From: an uncultured Collinsella sp. | Lineage (GTDB): Bacteria > Actinomycetota > Coriobacteriia > Coriobacteriales > Coriobacteriaceae | Direction of reading: 5' to 3' | Assembly (NCBI GenBank): GCA_900540935.1 | Contig: UQHW01000042.1 | Span: 1 to 14,932, forward strand | DNA: 14,932 bases | Shown here: one piece after another, positions 7,497 through 12,893 of the stretch | Layout of the letters: each line of letters begins with the position of its first letter | How positions within the stretch are numbered: position 1 is the stretch's first letter | Program-made: the position numbers and the translations under genes | Notes under the pieces: model-generated | Told to the model about the DNA's origin: nothing | Databases searched by the model: none | What the model saw: only the letters and a program-made list of their open reading frames with translations

Positions 7497-8381
7497 ATGT
7501 CCGATATCGAGAATCCGGCAGGCGACACGCGCCCGATTGGCGTGTTCGATTCTGGTCTGGGCGGTCTGACGGTTGCACGCGCCATCGCAACGGCGTTGCC
7601 GCACGAGTCCGTCTACTACTTTGGCGACACCAAGCGCTGCCCCTACGGCACCCGCACCGAGGACGAGGTGCGCTCGTTTGCACTGCAGGCGGGCCGTTGG
7701 CTGTCGAAGCACGACGTCAAGATCATGGTCATCGCCTGCAATACGGCGACCGCTGCGGCCTTGCGTTTGGCCCAGCAGGTGCTCGACGTCCCCGTCATCG
7801 GTGTGATCGCACCGGGCGCACGCGCGGCAATCAACAGCACCCGCACGCGCCGGGTGGGCGTGCTCGCCACCAACCTCACCATTCGCTCAGGCGCTTACAC
7901 GCGTGCCATTCAGGATTTGGACGCCGGTGTGGACGTATACGGCTGCCCTGCCTCGAGCTTTGTCGAGGTCGTTGAGCACGAGCTCGCCTCGGGCGCGCAT
8001 CTGCAAGAGCAGTGGCTCGAGAACGAGGACATCTTTGATACGCCTGCCGTACGCGCGCTGGTCGGCGCCACGGTTGAACCGCTGCGCGACCACGGCATCG
8101 ATACCGTGGTGCTCGGCTGCACGCATTTTCCGCTGCTCGTGGGGCCTATTCGCCATGCGCTGGGTCCCGGAGTGCGCGTGGTGAGCTCCGCCGAGGAGAC
8201 CACGCGTGAGTTGACCGATATTCTCACGCGCCGCGAGCAGCTGGCGGGCGACGCAGCCGAGCCGCAGCATCGTTTTGCAACGACGTCCGATAACATTGCC
8301 GAGTTTGCGGTGGCGGGCAGTTTTATCTTTGGCCAGCCGCTCAAGAGCATTGAGCATATCGATATCGACGAACTGAAATAG
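7497..8381 (+). CDS. murI: Glutamate racemase
   Basis: Interconverts L- and D-glutamate without a cofactor, supplying D-Glu for MurD in peptidoglycan synthesis. The 294-residue product shows GVFDSGLGGLTV (15-26, catalytic Asp18), YFGDTKRCPYG (41-51), the first catalytic cysteine in ACNTATAA (Cys81), and the second in GCTHFPLL (Cys208, with His210). The start at 7497 follows GGTGAGG at close spacing. An upstream GTG at 7443, overlapping the HAD stop, would add 18 residues not expected in the family. The C-terminal tail after about residue 255 is somewhat longer than in compact MurI proteins. It follows the murE-type ligase and HAD gene in the same direction and probably shares their transcript. 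Confidence 0.95.
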   Translation: MSDIENPAGDTRPIGVFDSGLGGLTVARAIATALPHESVYYFGDTKRCPYGTRTEDEVRSFALQAGRWLSKHDVKIMVIACNTATAAALRLAQQVLDVPVIGVIAPGARAAINSTRTRRVGVLATNLTIRSGAYTRAIQDLDAGVDVYGCPASSFVEVVEHELASGAHLQEQWLENEDIFDTPAVRALVGATVEPLRDHGIDTVVLGCTHFPLLVGPIRHALGPGVRVVSSAEETTRELTDILTRREQLAGDAAEPQHRFATTSDNIAEFAVAGSFIFGQPLKSIEHIDIDELK

Positions 8382-8436
8382 ATATTAGGTCACCGACCAA
8401 AGGCTCACTTTCACCTTTTGCCGAAAGGATATTTCT

Positions 8437-9162
8437 ATGGAGTATATGCAGGTCAACCGCGCCAACGGCCGCGCCGCCGATGAGCTGCGCCCCATCAAGC
8501 TTACCCGCGGCGTCATGAAGCACGCCCACGGTTCGTGCCTGGCCGAGTTTGGCGATACGCGCGTGCTGTGCGCTGCCACCATCGAGGAGGGCGTGCCGGG
8601 CTGGCGCAAGGGCGCCAAGGCCGGTTGGGTAACGGCGGAGTACGCCATGCTGCCGGCATCGACCGGCAAGCGCTGCAAGCGCGAGCATGCCAACCGCAAG
8701 GGCCGCTCCATGGAAATCGAGCGCCTCATCGGTCGCAGCCTGCGCACCGTCGTCAATATGAAAGCACTCGGCGAGTACACCGTTACCGTCGACTGCGACG
8801 TGATTCAGGCAGACGGCGGCACGCGAACGGCGAGCATTACCGGCGCCTGGGTGGCGCTGCACGACGCCCTTGCCATGTGGGTCGAGGCGGGTAAGCTCGA
8901 GCGCATTCCGCTCACGGGCCAGGTCGCCGCGATTTCCATGGGCGTTGTCGACGGCAACACCCTGCTCGACCTGGATTATTCCGAGGACAGTCACGCCGAG
9001 GTCGACATGAACCTTGTCGCCACCGATACCGGTGAGATGATCGAGCTCCAGGGCACTGGCGAGCAAGCGCCCTTCGACCGCAAGCGCCTCAATGCCCTGC
9101 TCGATTTGGGTGACAAGGGCATTGCCGAGCTCATCGAGCTCCAGCGCCAAGCCCTCGCCTAG
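8437..9162 (+). CDS. rph: Ribonuclease PH
   Basis: Phosphorolytic 3'-to-5' exoribonuclease that trims the 3' ends of tRNA precursors and stable RNAs; the family forms a hexameric ring. The 241-residue product matches the usual length. Conserved stretches include the N-terminal RANGRAADELRP, GSCLAEFGDTRVLC, the basic patch GKRCKREHANRKGRSMEIERLIGR, the metal-site region DCDVIQADGGTRTASITGA, and GTGEQAPFDR near the C-terminus. AAAGGA lies seven bases before the ATG at 8437, which favours it over the second in-frame ATG nine bases later. The 55-bp gap after murI contains no terminator. A terminator starts one base after the stop codon, so rph is probably the last gene of the block. Confidence 0.96.
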   Translation: MEYMQVNRANGRAADELRPIKLTRGVMKHAHGSCLAEFGDTRVLCAATIEEGVPGWRKGAKAGWVTAEYAMLPASTGKRCKREHANRKGRSMEIERLIGRSLRTVVNMKALGEYTVTVDCDVIQADGGTRTASITGAWVALHDALAMWVEAGKLERIPLTGQVAAISMGVVDGNTLLDLDYSEDSHAEVDMNLVATDTGEMIELQGTGEQAPFDRKRLNALLDLGDKGIAELIELQRQALA

Positions 9163-9200
9163 CCTGCCAAAAAGGGACAGGTTTATTTTTGGTAGGTTTT
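9163..9200 (+). terminator. Intrinsic terminator after rph
   Basis: CCTGCCAAAAA (9163-9173) pairs with TTTTTGGTAGG (9186-9196), 11 bp with one G-U, and TTTT follows. The hairpin begins directly after the rph stop codon. Its 12-base loop contains GGGACAGG, which also forms one arm of a wider inverted repeat (9170-9271). Confidence 0.7.
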
Positions 9201-9271
9201 ATCTGCGGAAACGCCGATAGATAAGGTTGATGCCACATGAAAGGGGAGACGCCGACGGACCGGTCCCTTTT
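9170..9271. repeat. Short inverted repeat AAAAGGGAC(A/C)GG flanking about 78 bp
   Basis: AAAAGGGACAGG at 9170-9181 and CCGGTCCCTTTT at 9260-9271 are inverted copies differing at one of 12 positions. The left arm continues into TTTATTTTTGG. The interior has no supported gene. The pattern resembles the ends of small REP- or MITE-like elements. With only 12-bp arms and no visible target duplication, this remains tentative. Confidence 0.35.
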
Positions 9272-9305
9272 ACGTGACTTTGCTATACGGACAAGGAGAC
9301 CACTC

Positions 9306-9947
9306 ATGGCACTTGAGAAGATCGACATCGACACCCTCGACCCGGCGGCGACCATCGTCGTGGCAACGGGCAACGCCCATAAGCTCACCGAGATCGAGGC
9401 CATTTTGGGCAAGGTTATGCCCGAGGTTCGCTTTGTGGCACTCGGTCAGCTGGGCGATTTTGAGGACCCCGAGGAAAACGGCACGACGTTTTTGGAGAAC
9501 GCCATCATCAAGGCGCAGGCTGCTGTCGAAGAGACGGGGCTCATGGCCATTGCCGACGATTCGGGCCTGGTCGTTGACGCGCTGGATGGTGAGCCCGGTG
9601 TGTATAGCGCGCGCTACGCGGGCGTTCACGGCGACGATGCCGCCAACAATGCCAAACTGCTCGTGAATCTGGAGGGCGTGGCCGACGAGGACCGCACTGC
9701 GCGCTTTATGAGCGTCGTCGCGCTCATCGACACGGATGGTTTGGTCACCTATGGTGAGGGCGCCTGCGAGGGCGTTATCGCGCACGAGGGCCGCGGCGAT
9801 CACGGCTTTGGCTACGACCCGCTGTTCCTGCCGGTCGACACGCCGGGCAAGACCATGGCCGAGCTGACGGCGGACGAGAAGAACGCCATCAGCCATCGAT
9901 TCCATGCGCTCGAGCACCTATCCGCCAAACTGACGGGCGAGGAGTAG
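9306..9947 (+). CDS. rdgB: dITP/XTP pyrophosphatase (RdgB/HAM1 family)
   Basis: Hydrolyses non-canonical purine nucleoside triphosphates (dITP, ITP, XTP) to monophosphates and pyrophosphate, keeping them out of DNA and RNA. The start at 9306 has AAGGAG seven bases upstream and gives 213 residues, near the family norm of about 200. Motifs are the N-terminal TGNAHKLTEIEAIL (21-34), DDSGLVVDAL (84-93), PGVYSARYAG (97-106), GFGYDPLF in the C-terminal half and MAELTADEKNAISHR near the end. An in-frame ATG at 9237 lies inside the repeat-like region and is not favoured. The next gene, dtd, begins three bases after the stop codon. Pairing with rph is common in bacteria, but here a terminator lies between the two. 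Confidence 0.95.
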   Translation: MALEKIDIDTLDPAATIVVATGNAHKLTEIEAILGKVMPEVRFVALGQLGDFEDPEENGTTFLENAIIKAQAAVEETGLMAIADDSGLVVDALDGEPGVYSARYAGVHGDDAANNAKLLVNLEGVADEDRTARFMSVVALIDTDGLVTYGEGACEGVIAHEGRGDHGFGYDPLFLPVDTPGKTMAELTADEKNAISHRFHALEHLSAKLTGEE

Positions 9948-9950
9948 GCC

Positions 9951-10397
9951 GTGCGTGCGGTGGTGCAGCGCGTGCTCAACGCCGGCGTGACGGTCGACGG
10001 CGAGTGCGTGGGCAAAATTGGGCGCGGCTATCTGGTGCTACTGGGCGTTGGCCACGACGACACGCGCGCCGAGGCCGATAAGCTGTGGGGCAAGCTCCGG
10101 GGCTTGCGCATTAACGAGGACGAGAACGGCAAGACCAACCTGGCACTTGCCGATGTCGACGGCGAGGTTCTCGTGGTGTCGCAGTTCACGCTGTTCGCCG
10201 ATTGCCGTCACGGCCGCCGTCCATCGTTTACGGATGCTGGCGCCCCCGATGTCGCCAACGAGCTCTACGAGTACTTCCTGACGCTCGTTCGCCAAGATGT
10301 CGAACACGTGGCGCACGGCATCTTTGGCGCCGATATGAAAGTCGATCTCGTCAACGACGGTCCATTCACCATAGTCCTGGACACCGATAGCCTGTAA
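9951..10397 (+). CDS. dtd: D-aminoacyl-tRNA deacylase
   Basis: Hydrolyses D-amino acids mischarged on tRNA, recycling the tRNA. The 148 residues match the family length of about 145. Start is GTG at 9951, giving the typical N-terminus MRAVVQRV. Its ribosome site GAGGAG lies inside the end of rdgB, only three bases separate the genes, and translation is probably coupled. Active-site motifs are SQFTL (77-81) and the Gly-cisPro loop NDGPFT (135-140, usually NxGPVT). The FTDAGAPDVANELYEYF segment near residue 100 is also typical. Upstream synthesis of D-glutamate by MurI and this D-amino acid checkpoint fit together, but a functional link is inference. Confidence 0.95.
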   Translation: MRAVVQRVLNAGVTVDGECVGKIGRGYLVLLGVGHDDTRAEADKLWGKLRGLRINEDENGKTNLALADVDGEVLVVSQFTLFADCRHGRRPSFTDAGAPDVANELYEYFLTLVRQDVEHVAHGIFGADMKVDLVNDGPFTIVLDTDSL

Positions 10398-10430
10398 GTA
10401 GTCAATTTGGGACGGGGCTTATTTAGCTAC

Positions 10431-10460
10431 TTGCGTATGGCGGAAGCAGGGTGCTATAGT
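10431..10460 (+). promoter_or_regulatory. Promoter of veg-ispE
   Basis: TTGCGT (10431-10436) and TATAGT (10455-10460) are separated by 18 bases, and TGC precedes the -10 as an extended element. Transcription would start near 10467, giving a leader of about 60 bases before the veg start codon. Confidence 0.6.
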
Positions 10461-10480
10461 ATTAGAGTTTTGTCTATCTT

Positions 10481-10500
10481 AGGGGTATTATCCCCTTTTT
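10481..10500 (+). terminator. Leader hairpin with T-run before veg (possible attenuator)
   Basis: AGGGG (10481-10485), loop TATTAT, CCCCT (10492-10496) and further T residues to 10500 form a short terminator-like hairpin. It sits between the likely transcription start and the veg ribosome binding site. The stem is only five pairs, so it may be a weak attenuator, a remnant terminator, or incidental. Confidence 0.35.
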
Positions 10501-10527
10501 GAATTGCACCTTCTGGAGGCCCTGTTC

Positions 10528-10824
10528 ATGGAAGAGATGGAAGTCAATCACGTCGACGACATCCACGAGAAGCTGACCGATATGGTGGGCGATCGCGTTA
10601 AGGTGAAGGCCAACATGGGCCGCACCCGCGTCGTCGAGCGCATGGGCACCATCAAGAGCGTCCATCCGGCAGTCTTTATCGTCGAGGTCGACGAGCGCCG
10701 TGGCCGCAAGTCGCGTCAGTCCTACCAGTATATTGATGTTCTCACCGGCCAGGTCGAGCTGTTCGACCCCGAGAGCGGCGAGCACATTTTTACCCCGCTC
10801 GGCAATCAGCTCGAGGAGCACTAG
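10528..10824 (+). CDS. veg: Veg family protein
   Basis: A 98-residue protein of the Veg family, which in Bacillus subtilis has been linked to biofilm regulation; its biochemical role is unclear. Recognisable features are DIHEKLTDMVGDRVKVKANM followed by GRTRVVERMGTI, then HPAVFIVEVDE and SYQYIDVLTGQVELF. These align by eye with the Bacillus pattern of a KANGGR-type turn, an ERSG-type strand and a SYSYADILT-type segment. The start at 10528 has TGGAGG eight bases upstream; the first codon of the longer open frame (TTG, 10504) has no such site. ATG at 10537 is a possible alternative. ispE begins two bases after the stop codon, and veg next to ispE is also the arrangement in Firmicutes. The acidic C-terminal tail (SGEHIFTPLGNQLEEH) is extra relative to the Bacillus protein. 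Confidence 0.88.
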   Translation: MEEMEVNHVDDIHEKLTDMVGDRVKVKANMGRTRVVERMGTIKSVHPAVFIVEVDERRGRKSRQSYQYIDVLTGQVELFDPESGEHIFTPLGNQLEEH

Positions 10825-10826
10825 CG

Positions 10827-11723
10827 GTGACCGATTGGTCCCTGACCCTTTCCGCGCCGGCAAAGATCAACCTCTATCTGGGGGTTCATACCGAGCGCGA
10901 CGACCGCGGCTACCATAAGGTCGATTCCCTGATGGCAGCCGTCGGCCTTGTCGATACCGTGACGGTTACGCCGGCACAGGCGCTGACCGTCCAGGCGATT
11001 CCGGCATCCGATTTTCCCATGCAAAAGAATACGGCGTATCGTGCGGCCGCTGCTATGGCCGAGCATTATGGTCGCGAAGCCAATGTCTGCATCACGATCG
11101 AGAAGCGCATCCCGTTGTGTGCCGGCCTGGGCGGTCCTTCGACGGATGCCGCGGCGGTCATTGTCGCCTTGGCAGAGAGTTGGGGCATCGACCGTGCCGA
11201 TCCCGCGCTGGACAACATCGCGCGCGGCATTGGCGCCGACGTTCCCTTCTTTTTGCATGCCAGCCCTGCATTTTACGTGGGTGGGGGAGACGTGCTGGCA
11301 ACCGAGTACCCCGCACTACCTGCGACACCCGTCGTGCTGGTCAAGCCGCGCGAGGCAAGCGTTTCAACAATTGAAGCCTATCGACGTTTTGACGAGACCC
11401 CGGCGCCTGCGGACAAGCCCGGAGCGATCGCATCTGCCCTTCACTCGGGAGATGCAGAGGCGGCCTACGCGCTCGTCCACAACAACCTGGGTGTCATTTC
11501 CGCGCAGATGGAGCCGCGGATTCAAACGGTGCTTGACTGGCTTCGTTCACAGGACGGTACCATTGCCGTAAACGTGTGCGGTTCGGGTGCCTGCTCGTTT
11601 GCTCTCTGCGATACCGCCGCCACGGCAGTCAATCTTGCGGCAGACGCTCAACAAAACGGCTGGTGGGCTTATGCAACGGAGCTCATTTCCGACACGGTTC
11701 GCATTGAAGCGCCAAAGAAGTAA
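10827..11723 (+). CDS. ispE: 4-diphosphocytidyl-2-C-methyl-D-erythritol kinase
   Basis: GHMP kinase that phosphorylates CDP-methylerythritol in the MEP pathway to isoprenoid precursors. The 298 residues match the family. SAPAKINLYLGV (9-20) carries the catalytic-site Lys13, GYHKVDSL (28-35) is the substrate region, PLCAGLGGPSTDAA (96-109) is the ATP-binding loop, GADVPFF (136-142) holds the catalytic Asp138, and a GSGAC motif lies near the C-terminus. The ATP loop is usually AGLGGGSSDAA; here Pro and Thr replace Gly and Ser. The start is GTG at 10827, with GAGGAG eight bases upstream inside veg, so the two genes are likely translationally coupled. The next features are the tRNA-Pro promoter and gene. 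Confidence 0.95.
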   Translation: MTDWSLTLSAPAKINLYLGVHTERDDRGYHKVDSLMAAVGLVDTVTVTPAQALTVQAIPASDFPMQKNTAYRAAAAMAEHYGREANVCITIEKRIPLCAGLGGPSTDAAAVIVALAESWGIDRADPALDNIARGIGADVPFFLHASPAFYVGGGDVLATEYPALPATPVVLVKPREASVSTIEAYRRFDETPAPADKPGAIASALHSGDAEAAYALVHNNLGVISAQMEPRIQTVLDWLRSQDGTIAVNVCGSGACSFALCDTAATAVNLAADAQQNGWWAYATELISDTVRIEAPKK

Positions 11724-11731
11724 AAATTTCT

Positions 11732-11761
11732 CTGGCACACGACGGAAATCTTTGTTACTAT
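11732..11761 (+). promoter_or_regulatory. Putative promoter of tRNA-Pro
   Basis: CTGGCA (11732-11737) and TACTAT (11756-11761) are 18 bases apart, which places the start about 5 bases before the mature tRNA. An alternative -10, TATAGT at 11759-11764, has a spacer of 21. The short distance to ispE means its transcript may also read into the tRNA. Confidence 0.45.
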
Positions 11762-11772
11762 AGTCGAGCTAA

Positions 11773-11849
11773 CGGGTTGTGGCTCAGTTTGGTAGAGCAC
11801 TGCGTTCGGGACGCAGGGGTCGCTGGTTCAAATCCAGTCAACCCGACCA
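11773..11849 (+). tRNA. tRNA-Pro (anticodon CGG)
   Basis: A complete 77-base cloverleaf with encoded CCA. The acceptor is CGGGTTG / CAACCCG, the D-stem GCTC / GAGC, the anticodon stem CTGCG / CGCAG with loop TTCGGGA (anticodon CGG), the T-stem GCTGG / CCAGT with loop TTCAAAT, and A73. It decodes CCG, a common proline codon in a GC-rich genome. It has its own promoter-like sequence and a strong terminator. Confidence 0.97.
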
Positions 11850-11860
11850 GAGCATGAGGA

Positions 11861-11888
11861 GGGACCGCTTCTTGCGGTCCCTTTTTTT
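11861..11888 (+). terminator. Intrinsic terminator after tRNA-Pro
   Basis: GGGACCGC (11861-11868), a five-base loop and GCGGTCCC (11874-11881) form a perfect stem followed by seven T. It isolates the tRNA from tatA. Confidence 0.93.
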
Positions 11889-11896
11889 AGCTATTG

Positions 11897-11925
11897 TTGT
11901 GATACCGCGATACCCGCGGTATACT
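11897..11925 (+). promoter_or_regulatory. Promoter of tatA
   Basis: TTGTGA (11897-11902) and TATACT (11920-11925) are separated by exactly 17 bases. Transcription would begin near 11932, about 30 bases before the tatA start codon. A perfect inverted repeat fills the spacer. Confidence 0.6.
11902..11922. promoter_or_regulatory. Inverted repeat in the tatA promoter spacer (candidate operator)
   Basis: ATACCGCG (11902-11909) and CGCGGTAT (11915-11922) are perfect inverted copies 5 bases apart. They overlap the last base of the -35 and the first bases of the -10. GATACC also occurs twice as a direct repeat (11901 and 11909). The position suits a repressor site. There is no T-run, so it is not a terminator. 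The binding protein is unknown. Confidence 0.4.
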
Positions 11926-11961
11926 CATTCGAGCTTGTCTCGCTGTATTGTGGAGGTCTAC

Positions 11962-12237
11962 ATGTTTGGACTGAGGGCTCCTGAGCTCATCATTATTCTC
12001 GTTGTTGTCCTGATTATCTTTGGGCCTAAGAACCTGCCGAAGCTCGGTAAGTCCCTCGGCTCTACCGTCAAGAATATCCGCGAGGGTATGGAGGGCGACG
12101 ATAAGGGCGAAACCAAGCAGGCCGAGGACGTTGTGGTCGAGGAGTCCAAGGAGGACAAGGAGATCGCAGAGCTCGAGGCCAAGCTCGCTGCTGCCAAGCA
12201 AAAGAAGGCAGAGGACAGCGACGCGGACGCAGAGTAG
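11962..12237 (+). CDS. tatA: Sec-independent translocase subunit TatA
   Basis: Small membrane protein of the twin-arginine pathway, which oligomerises to pass folded proteins across the cytoplasmic membrane. The 91 residues begin MFGLRAPELIIILVVVLIIF, a single N-terminal transmembrane helix with Glu8. FGPKNLPKLGKSLGS (20-34) gives the conserved FGP hinge and amphipathic helix. The remainder is a charged, acidic tail with a probable helical segment around 66-82. GGAGG lies about six bases upstream of the ATG at 11962; the longer open frame runs back through the tRNA and is not used. No tatC gene is in the window. Glu8 also occurs in TatB-like proteins, so a mixed TatA/B role cannot be excluded. 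Confidence 0.92.
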   Translation: MFGLRAPELIIILVVVLIIFGPKNLPKLGKSLGSTVKNIREGMEGDDKGETKQAEDVVVEESKEDKEIAELEAKLAAAKQKKAEDSDADAE

Positions 12238-12262
12238 TCCCATCCCTTTGGGGTGAGCACCT

Positions 12263-12295
12263 GACCGGCTTGCCCGCAGGCTAGCCGGTCTTTTT
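12263..12295 (+). terminator. Intrinsic terminator after tatA
   Basis: GACCGGCT (12263-12270) pairs perfectly with AGCCGGTC (12283-12290). The loop can extend the stem with a GCC/GGC pairing, and five T then CGTTTTT follow. It separates tatA from greA. A TTGACA at 12304-12309 could start a greA promoter, but no good -10 lies at the proper distance. Confidence 0.9.
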
Positions 12296-12344
12296 CGTTT
12301 TTGTTGACAGTTGATCGTTACATCATAGTTGGGGAGATATCCGT

Positions 12345-12815
12345 ATGGACGCAAGCCAGATCGTACTGACCGCTGAGGGCCGCCAGAAGCTCGTCGAGGA
12401 GCTCGCTTGGCGTGAGGGCGATTACGCCAAGGAGATCGTCGAGGACATCAAGGAAGCCCGCGCGTTCGGCGACCTTTCGGAGAACTCCGAGTACGATGCC
12501 GCCAAGGACAAGCAGGCCCAGAACGCCGCTCGTATCGCCGAGATCCAGGCCATCCTCGCCAACGCTCAGATCGCTGCCAGCACGGGCGACCTGACCGTCT
12601 CCATTGGCTCGACTGTTACCCTGGTCGACCCCAACGGTGAGCTCATCGAGGTCACGCTTGTCGGTACCACCGAGACCAACTCGCTCGAGCACAAGATTTC
12701 CAACGAGTCTCCGGTCGGCCACGCCATCATTGGTCATGGCGAGGGCGACTCCGTCGAGGTCGTTACGCCTTCCGGCAAGACTCGCGTCTACACCATCGCC
12801 AAGATCGCACGCTAG
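12345..12815 (+). CDS. greA: Transcription elongation factor GreA
   Basis: Binds the secondary channel of RNA polymerase and stimulates cleavage of backtracked transcripts, rescuing stalled complexes. The 156 residues match the family length. The N-terminal coiled coil (about 1-78) has the tip motif GDLSENSEYDAAK (42-54), with the acidic residues Asp43 and Glu46 that position Mg2+. The C-terminal FKBP-like domain (about 83-156) contains GSTVTLVDPNG and ends GKTRVYTIAKI. GGGGAG lies about eight bases before the ATG. It forms its own unit between the tatA and greA terminators, immediately before lysS. Confidence 0.96.
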   Translation: MDASQIVLTAEGRQKLVEELAWREGDYAKEIVEDIKEARAFGDLSENSEYDAAKDKQAQNAARIAEIQAILANAQIAASTGDLTVSIGSTVTLVDPNGELIEVTLVGTTETNSLEHKISNESPVGHAIIGHGEGDSVEVVTPSGKTRVYTIAKIAR

Positions 12816-12843
12816 ACCACGGTCCCGCGTAAAGGTATGTTTT

Positions 12844-12881
12844 CGCTCCCTGGGACCGAATCCTGGGGAGCGTTTTAGTTT
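12844..12881 (+). terminator. Intrinsic terminator after greA
   Basis: CGCTCCCTGGGA (12844-12855) pairs with TCCTGGGGAGCG (12861-12872), 12 bp with two G-U pairs and a five-base loop, then TTTTAGTTT. It lies only 13 bases before the lysS start codon and its T-run runs into the lysS ribosome site GAGGAG. Some read-through, or a leader role in lysS expression, is therefore possible. Confidence 0.85.
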
Positions 12882-12893
12882 GAGGAGCTAACT

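Noticed and set aside
9281..9289. TGC-TATACG as an extended -10 promoter for rdgB.
   Set aside because: The predicted start would fall within the rdgB ribosome binding site, and there is no acceptable -35 at 17 bases. The true rdgB promoter was not identified.
12304..12331. TTGACA as the -35 of a greA promoter.
   Set aside because: The hexamer is perfect, but no credible -10 lies 16-18 bases downstream, and the start would fall at the greA ribosome site.
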